Translations under genes and position numbers: made by a program
Origin: Clytia hemisphaerica
Taxonomy: Eukaryota > Cnidaria > Hydrozoa > Leptothecata > Clytiidae
Direction: 5' to 3'
Length of the DNA stretch: 64,000 nt
Assembly (NCBI GenBank): GCA_902728285.1
Contig: CACVBU010000807.1
Location: 1 to 64,000 of the forward strand
The notes under the pieces: generated by a model
What the model was told of the DNA's origin: nothing
Database searches by the model: none
The model's input: the letters and a program-made list of their open reading frames with translations, nothing else
In this document: piece by piece, positions 57,201 to 64,000 of the stretch
How the letters are laid out: each line of letters opens with the position of its first letter
How positions within the stretch are numbered: position 1 is the first letter of the stretch

Positions 57201-60200
57201 ACTTTCATCTAAGCGAAAAAATTTATTTTATCTAAGCGAAAAAAGTGAGTTTATCTAAGCGAAAAAAAGTGAGTTTATCTAAGCGAAAAAAGTGAGTTTA
57301 TCTAAGCGAAAAAAGTGAGTTTATCTAAGCGAGAAAATTGACTTTTATCTAAGCGAAAAAAATTAGTTTATCCAAGCGAAAAAAATGAGTTTATCTAAGC
57401 GGAAAAAGTGAGTTTATCAAAGCGAGAAAATTGACTTTTATCTAAGCGAAAAAGTATTTTATTACTGAGCGAAAATTTCATTTTGATCAAAGCGAAAGCT
57501 AATTCATTGAAAGCCAAGATGATATAGTTTTGCAACATAAGGCGCGTCATAAAAATCTGTATAAAAGTAGTAAAGTAATATGCAAGTGTAATGAAATTGT
57601 TTTGTTTGGCTAAAATACAGTCCAAATGCTTTTTTCAAAGGTCAAAGTTACTTTTCGTGATCTGTCAGATAAAAGAGTCGAAATGATTGATTTCAAGATT
57701 TAACAAATTATATATTGTTGAAAAGATATTCAGGGCATTATTTAGTTTTGAAAATATTGAAACATGAAAAAGAAAAATATTGGAAGGCAAAAATAAATAC
57801 TTAGAGGCCAAACGGACGCTCTCAGTAACAGCTTTGAACACAGAACCCCTGCTTTACAAGTCCCCTGCGCTATCAATTTGGACAACTTGACATGTTCTAT
57901 AAACTTTAATTTTTGGTAGAGATTCGCTTCATGATTTGAAATGGCCTGATTCGCGAAATTTCGCGTGTTTTGATAGAATTTAATTATTTTAATGTCAGAA
58001 ATTTTCGCGTCCAGAAAATTTCGCGAATTTCGCGAATGACCCCTCAATTTGCGAAATTAAATGGTCGCGAAAAATATCTTTTGACTGATTCGCGAAAATT
58101 AATTCACGCAAAATACATTTTAAAAAATTTTCTTGGTCATTTTTTGCTTATTAGAACACAACAACAGGCTTTTTAGCTTATTTTGCCAGTGTTTTTTCTG
58201 GCTGAATCCAATATCGCGAAAATTAATTCCTACGAAATGAATTAATCTTGCTGATTCGCGAAATTAAATTCCATCAAAACACGCGAAAAGTAATTAGTTT
58301 GGTAATCGAAGATTAATTTGTTTCGCATGAATAAATTTTCGTTAAACTGTATTTTCCCAGCAAATAATGATCAAGGATGTATCTCGTGGGAATTAATTTT
58401 TGCGAGTCAGTCGTAAGATCTTTTCGCGACCATTTAATTTCGCGAATTAGTGGGTTATTTGCAAAATTCACGAAATTTTCTGGACGCGAAAATTTCTGAC
58501 ATTGATAATTATTGTAGTTTCTACATTATTTTGAAATCATTTCTCAAAAAATAATTTATCTCTTTTCTTTCAGGTTGACTGTAAGAAGTGCAGCCCCAAA
58601 AGATGGTTCCATTTACTTTGTTTAGGGACGAAAGAGCACGATCCGCTGTACCATTGTGATGATAAGGTAAAGTCTGTTTCAAAATAATCTGCAGCTGAGA
58701 CAAGAAAGACCTGTAACTTTTGATAGAATTCGAATTGAATTGCGATTTTGTGCTCGTTGAAAAGATATTCTTGAGTGGAATATACAAAAAGACTTTTAAA
58801 AAAATTGAAAAATGAAAATGAAAAACGAAGAAGAAAAAAATCAACTTCTTGTAGAATTGTGGTATAAATACCATTTTGACAGGAGTGATTCTTCAATCTT
58901 AGATCATCATCACTGTGAAAAAATTTTTCAAAAATATTCAATCCATCAAAAGATATCAAACAAAGTTTATTATTGATTGATTGTCAAAAGGCTGTTTTAT
59001 TGCGATGTTTTTACTACTTTATACAACTTTATAGGGTCAACCAGTAATAAAATCTGTTCGATATCTTTTGATTGATTGAACATTTTTGAAAATTCTTTTT
59101 CACAGTGATGACGATGCAAATTTTTTTTCCGTAGACGGGCGGAAATATCTTTAATGATCGGAAATATCATAGCGCAATGGTCGGAAATATCATTTGATGG
59201 TCTGAAATATCTTTAGATGGTCGGAAATATCCCAAACTCTGAAAATTTGAAAATTTAATGGTCGGAAATATCATAGCGTAATGGTCGGAAATATCATTTG
59301 ATGGTCGGAAATATCTTTTGATGGTCGGAAATATCATTTGATGGTCGGAAATATCACTTGATGGTCGGAAATATCTAAAACTCTAAAAATTTGAAAATTT
59401 AATGGTCGGAAATATCCCGCGCTTTTAAAAATGCTTCATCAGCAAAAAAAATGTAAACAAAAATGGTAGCAAAGGTGGTGTTGTGTGGCTAACTTGTTGT
59501 GTGTGCCAGACAAGAGTAGTTTTTTATTTTAAGTTTTTCGGACACTATCTGTTTTTCTTAGTTCTTTACACAGTATTTTACACAAGACGTAGACAGCTTT
59601 TTAGGAAGAGAAAGTGGTATTGACCTTTTTATTCAAACACGACTCTTGTTTATTTCTTGTATTTTTTATATCATTTCCTCCTCTAGCCCCCACTGATCTT
59701 AAATCACCCTAATGCTAGTCCTAACCCTACCCGGACACCCTCCCATTCTAGACCTTACGGGGGGGGGGCACTCGATCTGAAAACGACTGTTCGGCGGAAA
59801 ATTTGGCTTCCAAAATCGAACATTTACAGTGCATCCAGCTGGCAGTGCATGCAGAGAAAATTTGGCCAAAAAATGACCCTTACAGCGGGGGCCAGAGGAG
59901 GAAAGGATATAAAAAAGACAAGAAAGAACGAAGAGTCGTGTTAGAATAAAAAGGTCAATACCACTTTTTCTCTCTAAAAAGTTTGTCTGGCACACACAAC
60001 ATGTTGGCCACACAAACAAGTTAGCCACACAACACCACCTACGACCCTGGACACCACCGTACATTGCGCGGTGGAGTCCGGTGGGCGTCCGGTGGGTGTA
60101 CGGTGGGTGGAGCCTAACCTATTTTACCACCGTACATGTCCCACCGTACACGAAAAATACCGCCGGAAGTCGATCAGGTTTCTGAATTCCCACCGTACAA

Positions 60201-62427
60201 GACATGTCAGGCCGCCGCCTTCTTGTATACACCTTAGGCGGAATAAGGGCGGACTAGGTGCGTGTTTTCTCTGATTCCCTCAATCGCCGAACGATCAAAA
60301 ACTAAAAGAAAAACTCCTCGAAACAAAAGCCGAGCGAATGGAAAGTATTTCATCATCAACTTTGTTCCCAACATAACTATCGGCTTTTCGACGTCGACGA
60401 TTAGACGCCAGATATTTTCATCACAGCTTCGTTCTTTCGAAATTTTTCAAAACATGCTTCTTCTTTTGCGATATAGAACTAGCGTTCTGTGCTCACACAA
60501 ACTAAATTATCTTTCGGAAAGATTACAAATTTTTCCTTGACTCCGACTGATCACTGACCTTGTGAGCATGCGTACATCCACCGGACAATCGTACAGTGGC
60601 AATTCCGTGTACGGTGGGATTCTGTACGGTGGTGTTGTACGGTGGTGTTGTACGGTGTTTTTGATCCAACCTAAAATACCACCGTACACCACCGGACGCC
60701 CACCGGACTCCACCGCGCAATGTACGGCGGTGTCCAGGGTCGTCACCACCTTTGCTACCATTTTTGTTTACATTTTTTTTGCTGATGAAGCATTTTTAAA
60801 AGCGCGGGATATTTCCGACCATTAAATTTTCAAATTTTTAGAGTTTTAGATATTTCCGACCATCAAGTAATATTTCCGACCATCAAATGATATTTCCGAC
60901 CATCAAAAGATATTTCCGACCATCAAATGATATTTCCGACCATTACGCTATGATATTTCCGACCATTAAAGATATTTCCGCCCGTCTACGGAAAAAAAAT
61001 TTGCGATGACGATCTAAGATTGAAGAATCACTCCTGTGAAAATGGTATTTATACCACAATTCTACAAGACGTTGATTTTTTTCTTCTTCGTTTTTCATTT
61101 TCATTTTTCAATTTTTTTAAAAGTCTTTTTGTTTAATAATATTCCACTCAAGAATATATTTTCAACGACCAAAAAATACTTCCCTTTCCCTGCGTTCTTA
61201 CTTGTAAAGATTGACGCAAACATTGCATTGCACAAAAATTGACGTCAGTCGGTCTATACCATGTAATACAAATTTATGTGACGTCATTTTGATGTACACA
61301 ATACACCTATCCATACTTAACGACGCGGTCAGCTTTTTAGGGGACTGGGTAGGAATTTAGGGGGACATTTTATTTCCGGCGCACGGCATTTTCAAACTGC
61401 AACCTAAGCAAACCAAGCCAAAGCACTTTTCCGCGCGAAAAGCATTTTTCCTGAATCTCTGCGGTGGAGCATAAATTTTTTTTCGCATTCAAACAAGATC
61501 AACTAAAGTGACGTTACTCTTTCGTTTCAATGGTCTTACATTTTTTCAAAGAGCACTCCTGCACCTTTGTTTTCGATACCGTCAACGAAAGAAATCTGTA
61601 CTAGTAAACTCGACCGAGTCCCCTAAAAAGCTGGCCGCGCCGTTAAGTATGGATAGGTGTATTTGTACAAATCGATTGCGTCATTTTGTTTATATCGAGT
61701 ATCGCCCTCTCAATCGGGTAATAACCTCGTTGAATAACTTAACATTCAAAAATGCTCGTACTTAGTACAGTGGTCAACTAATTGGATAACCCTTTGCTTG
61801 AGCAAGATCGTTCGCTTTCAGCTCTTGTGGTGTCATTCCTCTCCGGAGGATGGTTGTTCTTCCTCCTCTTTTTCTTGATCTCAGACTTCGCTGCCCTGTT
61901 GGCAACGTCGTGCAGGGACATCACAAAAACGTCCCGCATCCCCTTTCAAGCTGATTTTTGTCATTTGAAGACTTTTATAACGTTTAGTTTTTTGAAAGGG
62001 ATAGAAATCGAGAAATTTTACTTCAAAGAAGATAATTTATTTCTGGCACCTCTGGTAGAATGATTACCTATTCATTTATTCTTCTTTTTCTTCTATTCTT
62101 TAGAAAGTCAAGGTCACAAAATCCCTCGTACTCGAGTCAGGAGATCTCGTTCTTAAGAGAAGAAAAAACAAACAGATCAAGAAATGTGGAGCAAAAGACT
62201 GCAAAAATAAGCCAATCAACACACTGCCACTCGCATCACCACATAATTTGATTTTTATGAAGAAGGAGAAACGGTTGAAAAGAGATGAACGAAAAGCAAC
62301 AGCAAAAGAGGATAGTTATGTACTCTCCAACGTTCATTACCACGTGGACAGATCATGCACAGGTGATTCGACATCAATCTTCGTTTCAGATGATGTCGAT
62401 GTTACTTTAAGTGAAAAAAACATTTAG
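45225..62427 (+). CDS. Small PHD-finger-like protein, at least 4 exons
   Basis: Exons are 45,225-45,324, 45,851-45,945, 58,574-58,666 and 62,104-62,427 (stop TAG). Phases agree at all three junctions. If ATG 45,264 is the start, the protein has about 190 residues. If the first exon is internal, the frame continues upstream of it. Exons 2-3 carry RICRVCG then WVDCKKCSPKRWFHLLCLG and LYHCDD, which is the CxxC...CxxCxxxxxFHxxC core of a PHD-type zinc finger. The usual final CxxC appears reduced to a single Cys. The last exon is basic (KRRKNKQIKKC, KKEKRLKRDERK) with a second small CGAKDC pair, and ends acidic. No family was assigned. A chromatin reader or a domesticated transposon protein are both possible. 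Intron 2 (12.6 kb) contains the 11.4-kb TIR element, and intron 3 the nested palindromes. Confidence 0.65.
45428..45830. mobile_element. Foldback element with TTCGCG words
   Basis: The left end accttattggtatatatttt then cgcgtgttacaaattttcgc is inverted at the right end (gaaaatttgtaacacgcgaa then aatatataccaataaggt). Arms are about 45 bp. The interior repeats attaaatttcgcgatt. It lies wholly within intron 1 of the PHD-like gene. Confidence 0.92.
46180..46440 (-). repeat. Left subterminal 23-bp array (TTTATCTAAGCGAAAAA)
   Basis: About 11 units of the inverse form cttttttcgcttagataaac, mirrored by the longer array at 56,300-57,460. A few more units lie at 48,815-48,910. Confidence 0.95.
46590..48500. 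repeat. 124-bp tandem array, ~15 copies
   Basis: The unit contains gaaggcaatatatctttcgg, ttagttattacaaagtaaac and aaggatggcgaaaaagatga. The word aattagtt recurs at 46,621, 46,745 and 46,869, an exact 124-bp period. Variants (cagatcaat/caaatcaat; ttcttaca/ttattaga) recur in blocks of two to four units, indicating higher-order amplification. One unit near 47,520 is internally deleted. Confidence 0.95.
49149..50821. repeat. 1.67-kb palindrome (arms ~730 bp, spacer 214 bp)
   Basis: The left arm 49,149-49,876 and right arm 50,091-50,821 are near-identical inverse copies. Both outer and inner ends carry ~18-bp tandem units of ggtgaattcccccc type next to ccggacaattccccc. The arm core includes ctctaagggtcggaaaattc and ttcgaaacgtaaaaacacat. 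It resembles a Foldback-type transposon with long inverted repeats built of short tandem repeats. Confidence 0.95.
51290..51480 (+). repeat. GC-rich ~180-bp repeat, unit 1
   Basis: It contains ttttgccggcttttgacgat, ggcgtgtaccctcacatccc and caggggccgtccgcggtgg. The same order recurs at 53,678-53,860 and 54,035-54,220. Confidence 0.85.
51497..52105. mobile_element. Foldback element, ~200-bp arms
   Basis: The left arm (caacgttacaaatcattttc, gcgtataaccaagtggaata, atgacgtcataaaaattgaa) is inverted in the right arm (ttcaatttttatgacgtcat, tattctacttagtcatacgc, gaaaatgatttgtaacgttg). Minus- and plus-strand frames inside are mirror images and not genes. Confidence 0.93.
52905..53625. mobile_element. 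Foldback element with ~36-bp ends
   Basis: The left end tctcagcatagtataagaaa then gccgcggctgg is inverted at the right end ccagccgcggctttcttata then ctatggtctcag. The interior is AT-rich, with a 79-codon plus frame (53,474-53,713) that is not recognised. Confidence 0.85.
53678..54400 (+). repeat. GC-rich repeat district, units 2 and 3
   Basis: Units at 53,678-53,860 and 54,035-54,220 match the 51,290 unit (gccggcttttga, tcacatcccccctgac, cccaggggccgt). The intervening segments ttttcaagcctttcc...ggatgactgatggagggtgctgg (52,740-52,880, 53,870-54,000, 54,225-54,400) form a second alternating unit. Confidence 0.85.
54497..54604 (+). pseudogene. 5S-rRNA-like sequence (5S pseudogene or 5S-derived SINE)
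   Basis: It runs from ccacgtccatacca through tctcgtcagatcacggaagt taagca to tagtacttggatgggggacc and ctgggaactcccggtgccgt, which follows eukaryotic 5S rRNA in order. The segment equivalent to gggtcgggcctggt is deleted and several helix bases differ. A short T run follows at about 54,612. It is probably not a functional 5S gene. Confidence 0.85.
54775..54925 (+). repeat. Direct repeat, unit 1 (pair with 55,705-55,865)
   Basis: The words cactggggatccc, aggttttgatattttatgtt, gtagattccaaaaa and aaagtcctgaaaagtt recur in order about 930 bp downstream. Confidence 0.75.
55136..55491 (+). mobile_element. SINE-like repeat with tRNA-like head, copy 2
   Basis: The head ggcccagtggtataaggcgt then tgggttcataccctgag resembles a tRNA 5' half with a CAU anticodon loop. 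The tail matches 43,933-44,280 almost base for base. Confidence 0.75.
55705..56290 (+). repeat. GC-rich repeats: direct-repeat unit 2 and a ~95-bp tandem pair
   Basis: After the unit shared with 54,775, a ~95-bp sequence occurs twice (about 56,005-56,100 and 56,188-56,288), sharing cttcccgtaaggacgattgc, cgggcc, acggcgtt and gaacaagcctgc-type ends. Origin unknown. Confidence 0.7.
56295..57465 (+). repeat. Right subterminal 23-bp array, ~50 units
   Basis: The unit is gtgagtttatctaagcgaaa aaa, with variants (gagaaaattgactttcatc, aaattattttatc). A ~330-bp higher-order block is duplicated (56,650-56,940 repeats at 57,000-57,300), showing block amplification. It is about five times longer than the left array. 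Confidence 0.95.
57940..58508. mobile_element. Foldback element with TTCGCG words (copy 2)
   Basis: The left arm (taatgtcagaaattttcgcg, cagaaaatttcgcgaatttc, aaattaaatggtcgcgaaaa) is inverted in the right arm (ttttcgcgaccatttaattt, gaaattttctggacgcgaaa, atttctgacattgataatta). Its edge lies about 65 bp before exon 3 of the PHD-like gene. Confidence 0.9.
58912..59107. mobile_element. ~195-bp hairpin MITE inserted in one palindrome arm
   Basis: The ends cactgtgaaaaaatttttca and gaaaattctttttcacagtg are inverted, with ccatcaaaagatatcaaac / gttcgatatcttttgattga inside. The opposite arm reads gcgatgacgatctaag straight through, giving an empty-site comparison. Confidence 0.85.
59755..59900. mobile_element. 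G-run foldback element (copy 3)
   Basis: It starts acggggggggggcactcgat then ctgaaaacgactgt and holds cccttacagcgggggcc, as in the copies at 24,441 and 31,573. Confidence 0.65.
61300..61664. mobile_element. Foldback element with ~45-bp ends
   Basis: The left end tacacctatccatacttaac then cggtcagctttttaggggac is inverted at the right end (gtcccctaaaaagctggccg then ttaagtatggataggtgta). A short plus frame inside is not credible. Confidence 0.88.
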
Positions 62428-62469
62428 AAGATAATGGGTTTCACATTTGAACGAATATCGAATATACTT

Positions 62470-62890
62470 GAATTGGATCAAATTTCGCGAAATTAAATTT
62501 TGCGAGCTAAAAATATCACGAATTCAATCGGATTTAAATTCGCGAGTTGTAGAGTTTTGAAAAATGTTGCATGGATTTAATTTCGCGAATGAGCCTGAAA
62601 GCAGCTGAAAATAAACATTTCTTTGCCATAAATGGAGACTTCAGACTGAAAAATGCGGTTTTAGAGCGATAACCAGCTTTTTTCATTTTTAGATATAGAA
62701 CACGCGAAATTAAAGTAACTTTCAAACGTTGGTGTAAGAGTGACTTCTTCTCAGAATTAGCCACTTTATAACATGTCTCAAATTGAAACATAGCTGGTTA
62801 TCTCTTTATAAAAGTCGTCGTTGATTTAGTTTCGCGAGTTAGCAATCTGACGCGTTTTTTCGAGTTTTAATTTCGCGAAAATGACAAAAA
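62470..62890. repeat. Dispersed TTCGCGAAATTAA-rich repeat
   Basis: About ten aatttcgcga/tcgcgaaatt words are scattered over 400 bp, as in 45,428-45,830 and 57,940-58,508. Inverted ends are not clear in this copy. It follows the stop of the PHD-like gene, so it may lie in its 3' UTR. Confidence 0.65.
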
Positions 62891-62934
62891 TTCGTGAAAG
62901 TTTAACGGATTAAAGCAAACCCTAAATTGGAGTC

Positions 62935-63075
62935 GTCTATCGTGAATGTAATATAGGCGTTATTTGATAATATGATATCGTTACGGGATAATATTAGTTG
63001 TAAACTAACCTACACTTTCCTTTATCCTACCCTACATTTTCTTTAATTTAGTCGTCTAGCATGCTATACTAAGTA
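62935..63075 (+). repeat. Dispersed repeat family A, diverged copy
   Basis: It carries tgtaatataggcgttatttg, cgttacgggata and tttagtcgtctagcatgcta, in the family order seen at 18,600-18,735. Confidence 0.65.
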
Positions 63076-63235
63076 GATTCAGAAAGTTTTACGCGTTTTG
63101 ATTTTTGAAATCCGATTAAAGTATTTCTAGGGGGCATACTCAGTTGCATTTGCAGTTGCGTTGACTTGTTGATTTTAATGCATGATACATGACTTTTGAG
63201 GAAGTCATCGTGGATCCATGTGGATCCGTACCTTA

Positions 63236-63415
63236 TACAATAGAGTCTCTATAACTCGAACTCTTAGGGGGGGTCAATTTCTTTCGAGTTAAGGATACAT
63301 TCGAGTTATAGACACTGATAATAGTGTTATTCTGACGGGACCAAAAGGATCGTTCGAAAGAAGGACACATTCGGGTTATAGAGATTCTAGTTAAAGAGAC
63401 TCTGCCGTAACTATA
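63236..63415. mobile_element. Dispersed CTCGAAC foldback family, diverged copy
   Basis: It begins agagtctctataactcgaac and ends gttaaagagactctgccgta, with gttaaggatacattcgagtt inside. Confidence 0.7.
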
Positions 63416-63424
63416 ATTTTTTTA

Positions 63425-63710
63425 GAATTTACACTTTTAGGCGGCAAACCTCTTGTAAATAACCTTACTCAACGAAAAAAAGAAAGACATATTATGACAT
63501 GGCTACCAAACTTTTTTTATTCTATCATTTTTGTAGATTTTATACTTTTAGGCGGCAAACCTTCTGTAAATAACCTATACTCAACGAAAAAAGAAAGACA
63601 TATTATGCCAAGGCTACCCAACTACATTTTATTCTATCATTTTTCTAGATTTTACACTTTTAGTACATAAACTTTTTGTAAGTAGAATGGTGAACGTGGA
63701 AAGAAAGGCA
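63425..63710. repeat. ~113-bp tandem repeat, 2.5 copies
   Basis: The word acttttaggcggcaaacc and the word aaagaaagacatattatg recur at about 113-bp spacing (63,436, 63,546, partial 63,655). Confidence 0.85.
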
Positions 63711-64000
63711 AAATTAAAAGTCATTGCACCAAATTAATTTCCCAAATAAAAAAAAAATTAGACTAACAATTCATAGGCCATTGCCCAACTTCTTTTATTC
63801 GCAAACGGCAGGTCGCCCAGCAAAACAATTTCATTCAATCAGTAGAAAAGTAATATTCTCTCCTTAATTCTTTCTTGTTAAATTTTGACCAAAGAGTGTA
63901 ATACTATAAGGCATTGAATACCCCTCCAACAAGACTAGAAAAAAATTGTACAAGTCCCTATTTAGTCACATCCCCGACAAATGAGCACAGAAGAGTACGA
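63711..64000. other. Unassigned AT-rich end of window
   Basis: No gene or repeat was recognised in the last ~290 bp. Confidence 0.4.

Larger units (their letters stand above)
46104..57550. mobile_element. 11.4-kb TIR element with 8-bp target duplication
   Basis: The termini atgacgcgccttatgttgca and tgcaacataaggcgcgtcat are exact inverses. The similarity continues for about 140 bp with few mismatches and then into arrays of the same 23-bp repeat in opposite orientations. The octamer aaaaatct flanks both sides (46,096-46,103 and 57,551-57,558), as expected for a transposition target duplication; 8 bp is typical of hAT and some other cut-and-paste superfamilies. The interior contains a 124-bp tandem array, a large palindrome, several foldback units, GC-rich repeats, a 5S-like sequence and SINE copies. 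I recognise no transposase, so the element is non-autonomous or a shell that has collected insertions. It lies in intron 2 of the PHD-like gene. Confidence 0.85.
58755..61170. mobile_element. Nested palindromic element complex
   Basis: The outer arms are 58,755-59,480 and 60,745-61,170, sharing cttgtagaattgtggtataa, attcttcaatcttagatc, ccgtagacgggcggaaatat, tggtcggaaatatc repeats and aatggtagcaaaggtggtg. They enclose two further inverted units: 59,480-60,045 (ttgtgtggctaacttg / caagttagccacacaa, gtggtattgacctttttatt) and 60,046-60,740 (ccaccgtaca words, tccggtgggcgtccggtggg inverted). The left outer arm carries an extra ~195-bp hairpin (58,912-59,107) missing from the right arm. Confidence 0.9.

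Noticed and set aside
58521..61242. Similar frames (MVFIPQFYK...) on opposite strands at 58.5-58.9 and 61.0-61.2 kb
   Set aside because: They are inverted copies within the arms of the nested palindrome, and low-complexity Phe-rich.

Overview
The window is nuclear DNA of an invertebrate animal. Coding sequence is split into short exons with consensus GT-AG introns, the introns are packed with small inverted-repeat transposons, tRNA-derived SINEs and non-LTR retrotransposons, and the main conserved gene is the catalytic subunit of DNA polymerase alpha (POLA1). The AT-rich introns, a LINE carrying a 2A-like peptide and a gene resembling the jellyfish-toxin family suggest a marine invertebrate, perhaps a cnidarian. 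That phylum-level guess is weak. Two N bases (3457, 7115) show that this is an assembly with imperfect base calls.

Layout. Positions 1-8.6 kb are gene-poor. They hold two arrays of a 90-bp dimeric satellite, several foldback/MITE elements, Ty3/gypsy scraps and a degraded LINE. A compact five-exon minus-strand gene at 8.9-11.8 kb encodes a secreted, membrane-active-looking protein whose last 21 residues come from a MITE. From 13.9 to 43.8 kb the minus strand carries at least 31 exons of POLA1, from the end of the N-terminal region through the exonuclease-like domain, the palm motifs (all catalytic aspartates present), and part of the C-terminal zinc region to the stop codon. About three short exons in the C-terminal third and everything 5' of 43,786 were not found. 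The 10-kb POLA1 intron (33.3-43.4 kb) contains an antisense gene (34.2-41.7 kb) encoding a coiled coil followed by 17 perfect-length 14-residue repeats. A full-length LINE (37.2-41.45 kb, opposite strand) sits inside one of that gene's coding exons.

From 45.2 to 62.4 kb a plus-strand gene of at least four exons encodes a small PHD-finger-like protein. Its large intron houses an 11.4-kb element (46,104-57,550) with inverted termini of more than 140 bp and 8-bp flanking direct repeats. Inside it are subterminal 23-bp arrays, a 124-bp tandem array, a 1.67-kb palindrome, a GC-rich repeat district and a 5S-rRNA-like sequence. No transposase was recognised in it. A second set of nested palindromes lies at 58.75-61.17 kb.

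The genes do not form a pathway. POLA1 is the replicative primase-polymerase catalytic subunit, and the others are neighbours or nested passengers. The most notable items are the 11.4-kb TIR element, the phase-exact LINE insertion that splits a host exon, the 2A/signal-peptide head of that LINE together with its altered RT active site, the 17-unit CQT repeat protein (possible LC8 scaffold), and the MITE-derived tail on the toxin-family-like gene.
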